Assembly: GCA_945863085.1 (NCBI GenBank)
Contig: CAMBCD010000200.1
Span: 1 to 5,425, forward strand
Direction of reading: 5' to 3'
DNA length: 5,425 nt
From: Bordetella parapertussis
GTDB lineage: Bacteria; Pseudomonadota; Gammaproteobacteria; Burkholderiales; SG8-41
Shown: one piece after another, positions 5,192 to 5,425 of the stretch
How positions within the stretch are numbered: position 1 is the stretch's first letter
Layout of the letters: the number at the start of each line of letters is the position of its first letter
Notes under the pieces: model-generated
What the model was told of the DNA's origin: nothing
The model's input: the letters and a program-made list of their open reading frames with translations, nothing else
Database searches by the model: none
Position numbers and translations under genes: made by a program

Positions 5192-5425
5192 TGATAAAAA
5201 ACATGAATAAAATCAATAGCTTATTTGCGAGTTTATTCGCGGCCCTGCTGCTGGTGCCGACACTGGCGCTGGCCGCCGGCGACCATATCAAGCTGGATCG
5301 TGCGCCGATCAATGAAGAAGACCACGCATCACTGCAACGCGGCGCGCGGCACTTCGCCAATTACTGCCTGAACTGCCACAGCGCGAGCTACATGCGTTTC
5401 AACCGGCTGCAGGACATCGGCCTGA
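5191..5425 (+). CDS. petC: Ubiquinol-cytochrome c reductase, cytochrome c1 subunit (partial, 5' end only)
   Basis: The first 78 codons are present and the gene continues past the right edge. Seen: a short basic N-terminus, a hydrophobic Sec signal core (about 11-28) with probable cleavage after LALA at residue 28, then mature sequence with the heme c site CLNCH (59-63) followed by SASYMRFNRL, a block typical of cytochrome c1. By family knowledge heme c is attached through Cys59 and Cys62, with His63 as one axial ligand; the Met ligand and the C-terminal membrane anchor lie outside the window. The protein takes electrons from the Rieske cluster and reduces a soluble cytochrome c in the periplasm. 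The first 15 or so codons are unusually A/T-rich for this window (ATA, AAA, AAT, TTA), as is common near translation starts where low mRNA structure helps initiation. Confidence 0.97.
   Translation, partial: MIKNMNKINSLFASLFAALLLVPTLALAAGDHIKLDRAPINEEDHASLQRGARHFANYCLNCHSASYMRFNRLQDIGL

Noticed and set aside
1..5425. Search for mobile elements, CRISPR arrays, attachment sites or a foreign gene cluster
   Set aside because: No regularly spaced repeats, transposase or integrase motifs, or terminal inverted repeats were seen, and base composition looks even apart from the A/T-rich start of petC.

Overview
The window looks like ordinary chromosomal sequence of a GC-rich betaproteobacterium. The evidence is the cytochrome bc1 operon itself. 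The cytochrome b has PVWY in place of PEWY and a long insertion before its conserved PWLDRSPVKSIRY stretch. A Rieske protein of the PSERAKAAGAPVEVD type precedes it, and an htrA/nif3 pair lies upstream, an arrangement I associate with Betaproteobacteria. The lineage is inferred from protein features only. No tRNA, rRNA, mobile element, CRISPR array or origin is visible.

Layout: (1) Positions 1-1083, minus strand, hold a membrane-anchored HtrA/DegS/AlgW-type serine protease that runs off the left edge inside its PDZ domain. (2) A 73-base divergent spacer follows. (3) Positions 1157-1903, plus strand, encode a NIF3/YbgI-family dinuclear metal protein. (4) Positions 1920-2459, only 16 bases further on, encode an unrecognised membrane protein with two predicted transmembrane helices around an extracytoplasmic domain. 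(5) Positions 2530-2976 encode a small secreted protein rich in Gly, His, Tyr and Pro that ends in a two-cysteine motif. (6) A 191-base spacer contains a run of hairpins and the probable petA promoter. (7) petA (3168-3761), petB (3767-5191) and petC (5191 to the right edge) form a tightly coupled operon for the three catalytic subunits of ubiquinol:cytochrome c oxidoreductase.

How the genes work together: PetA (2Fe-2S), PetB (hemes bL and bH, both quinone sites) and PetC (heme c1) assemble in the inner membrane. They oxidise quinol and reduce a periplasmic cytochrome c while moving protons. PetA probably needs the Tat system and PetC needs Sec plus cytochrome c maturation. The protease on the other strand belongs to a periplasmic envelope-stress family. 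A link between it, the NIF3 protein, the two unknown envelope proteins and the bc1 complex is suggested only by proximity.

I did not find a convincing new biological system. The points most worth a second look are the two uncharacterised envelope genes between nif3 and petA, the Lys-Arg Tat motif of PetA, the non-canonical Qo motif, heme spacing and insertion in PetB, and the inverted repeats in the spacers.
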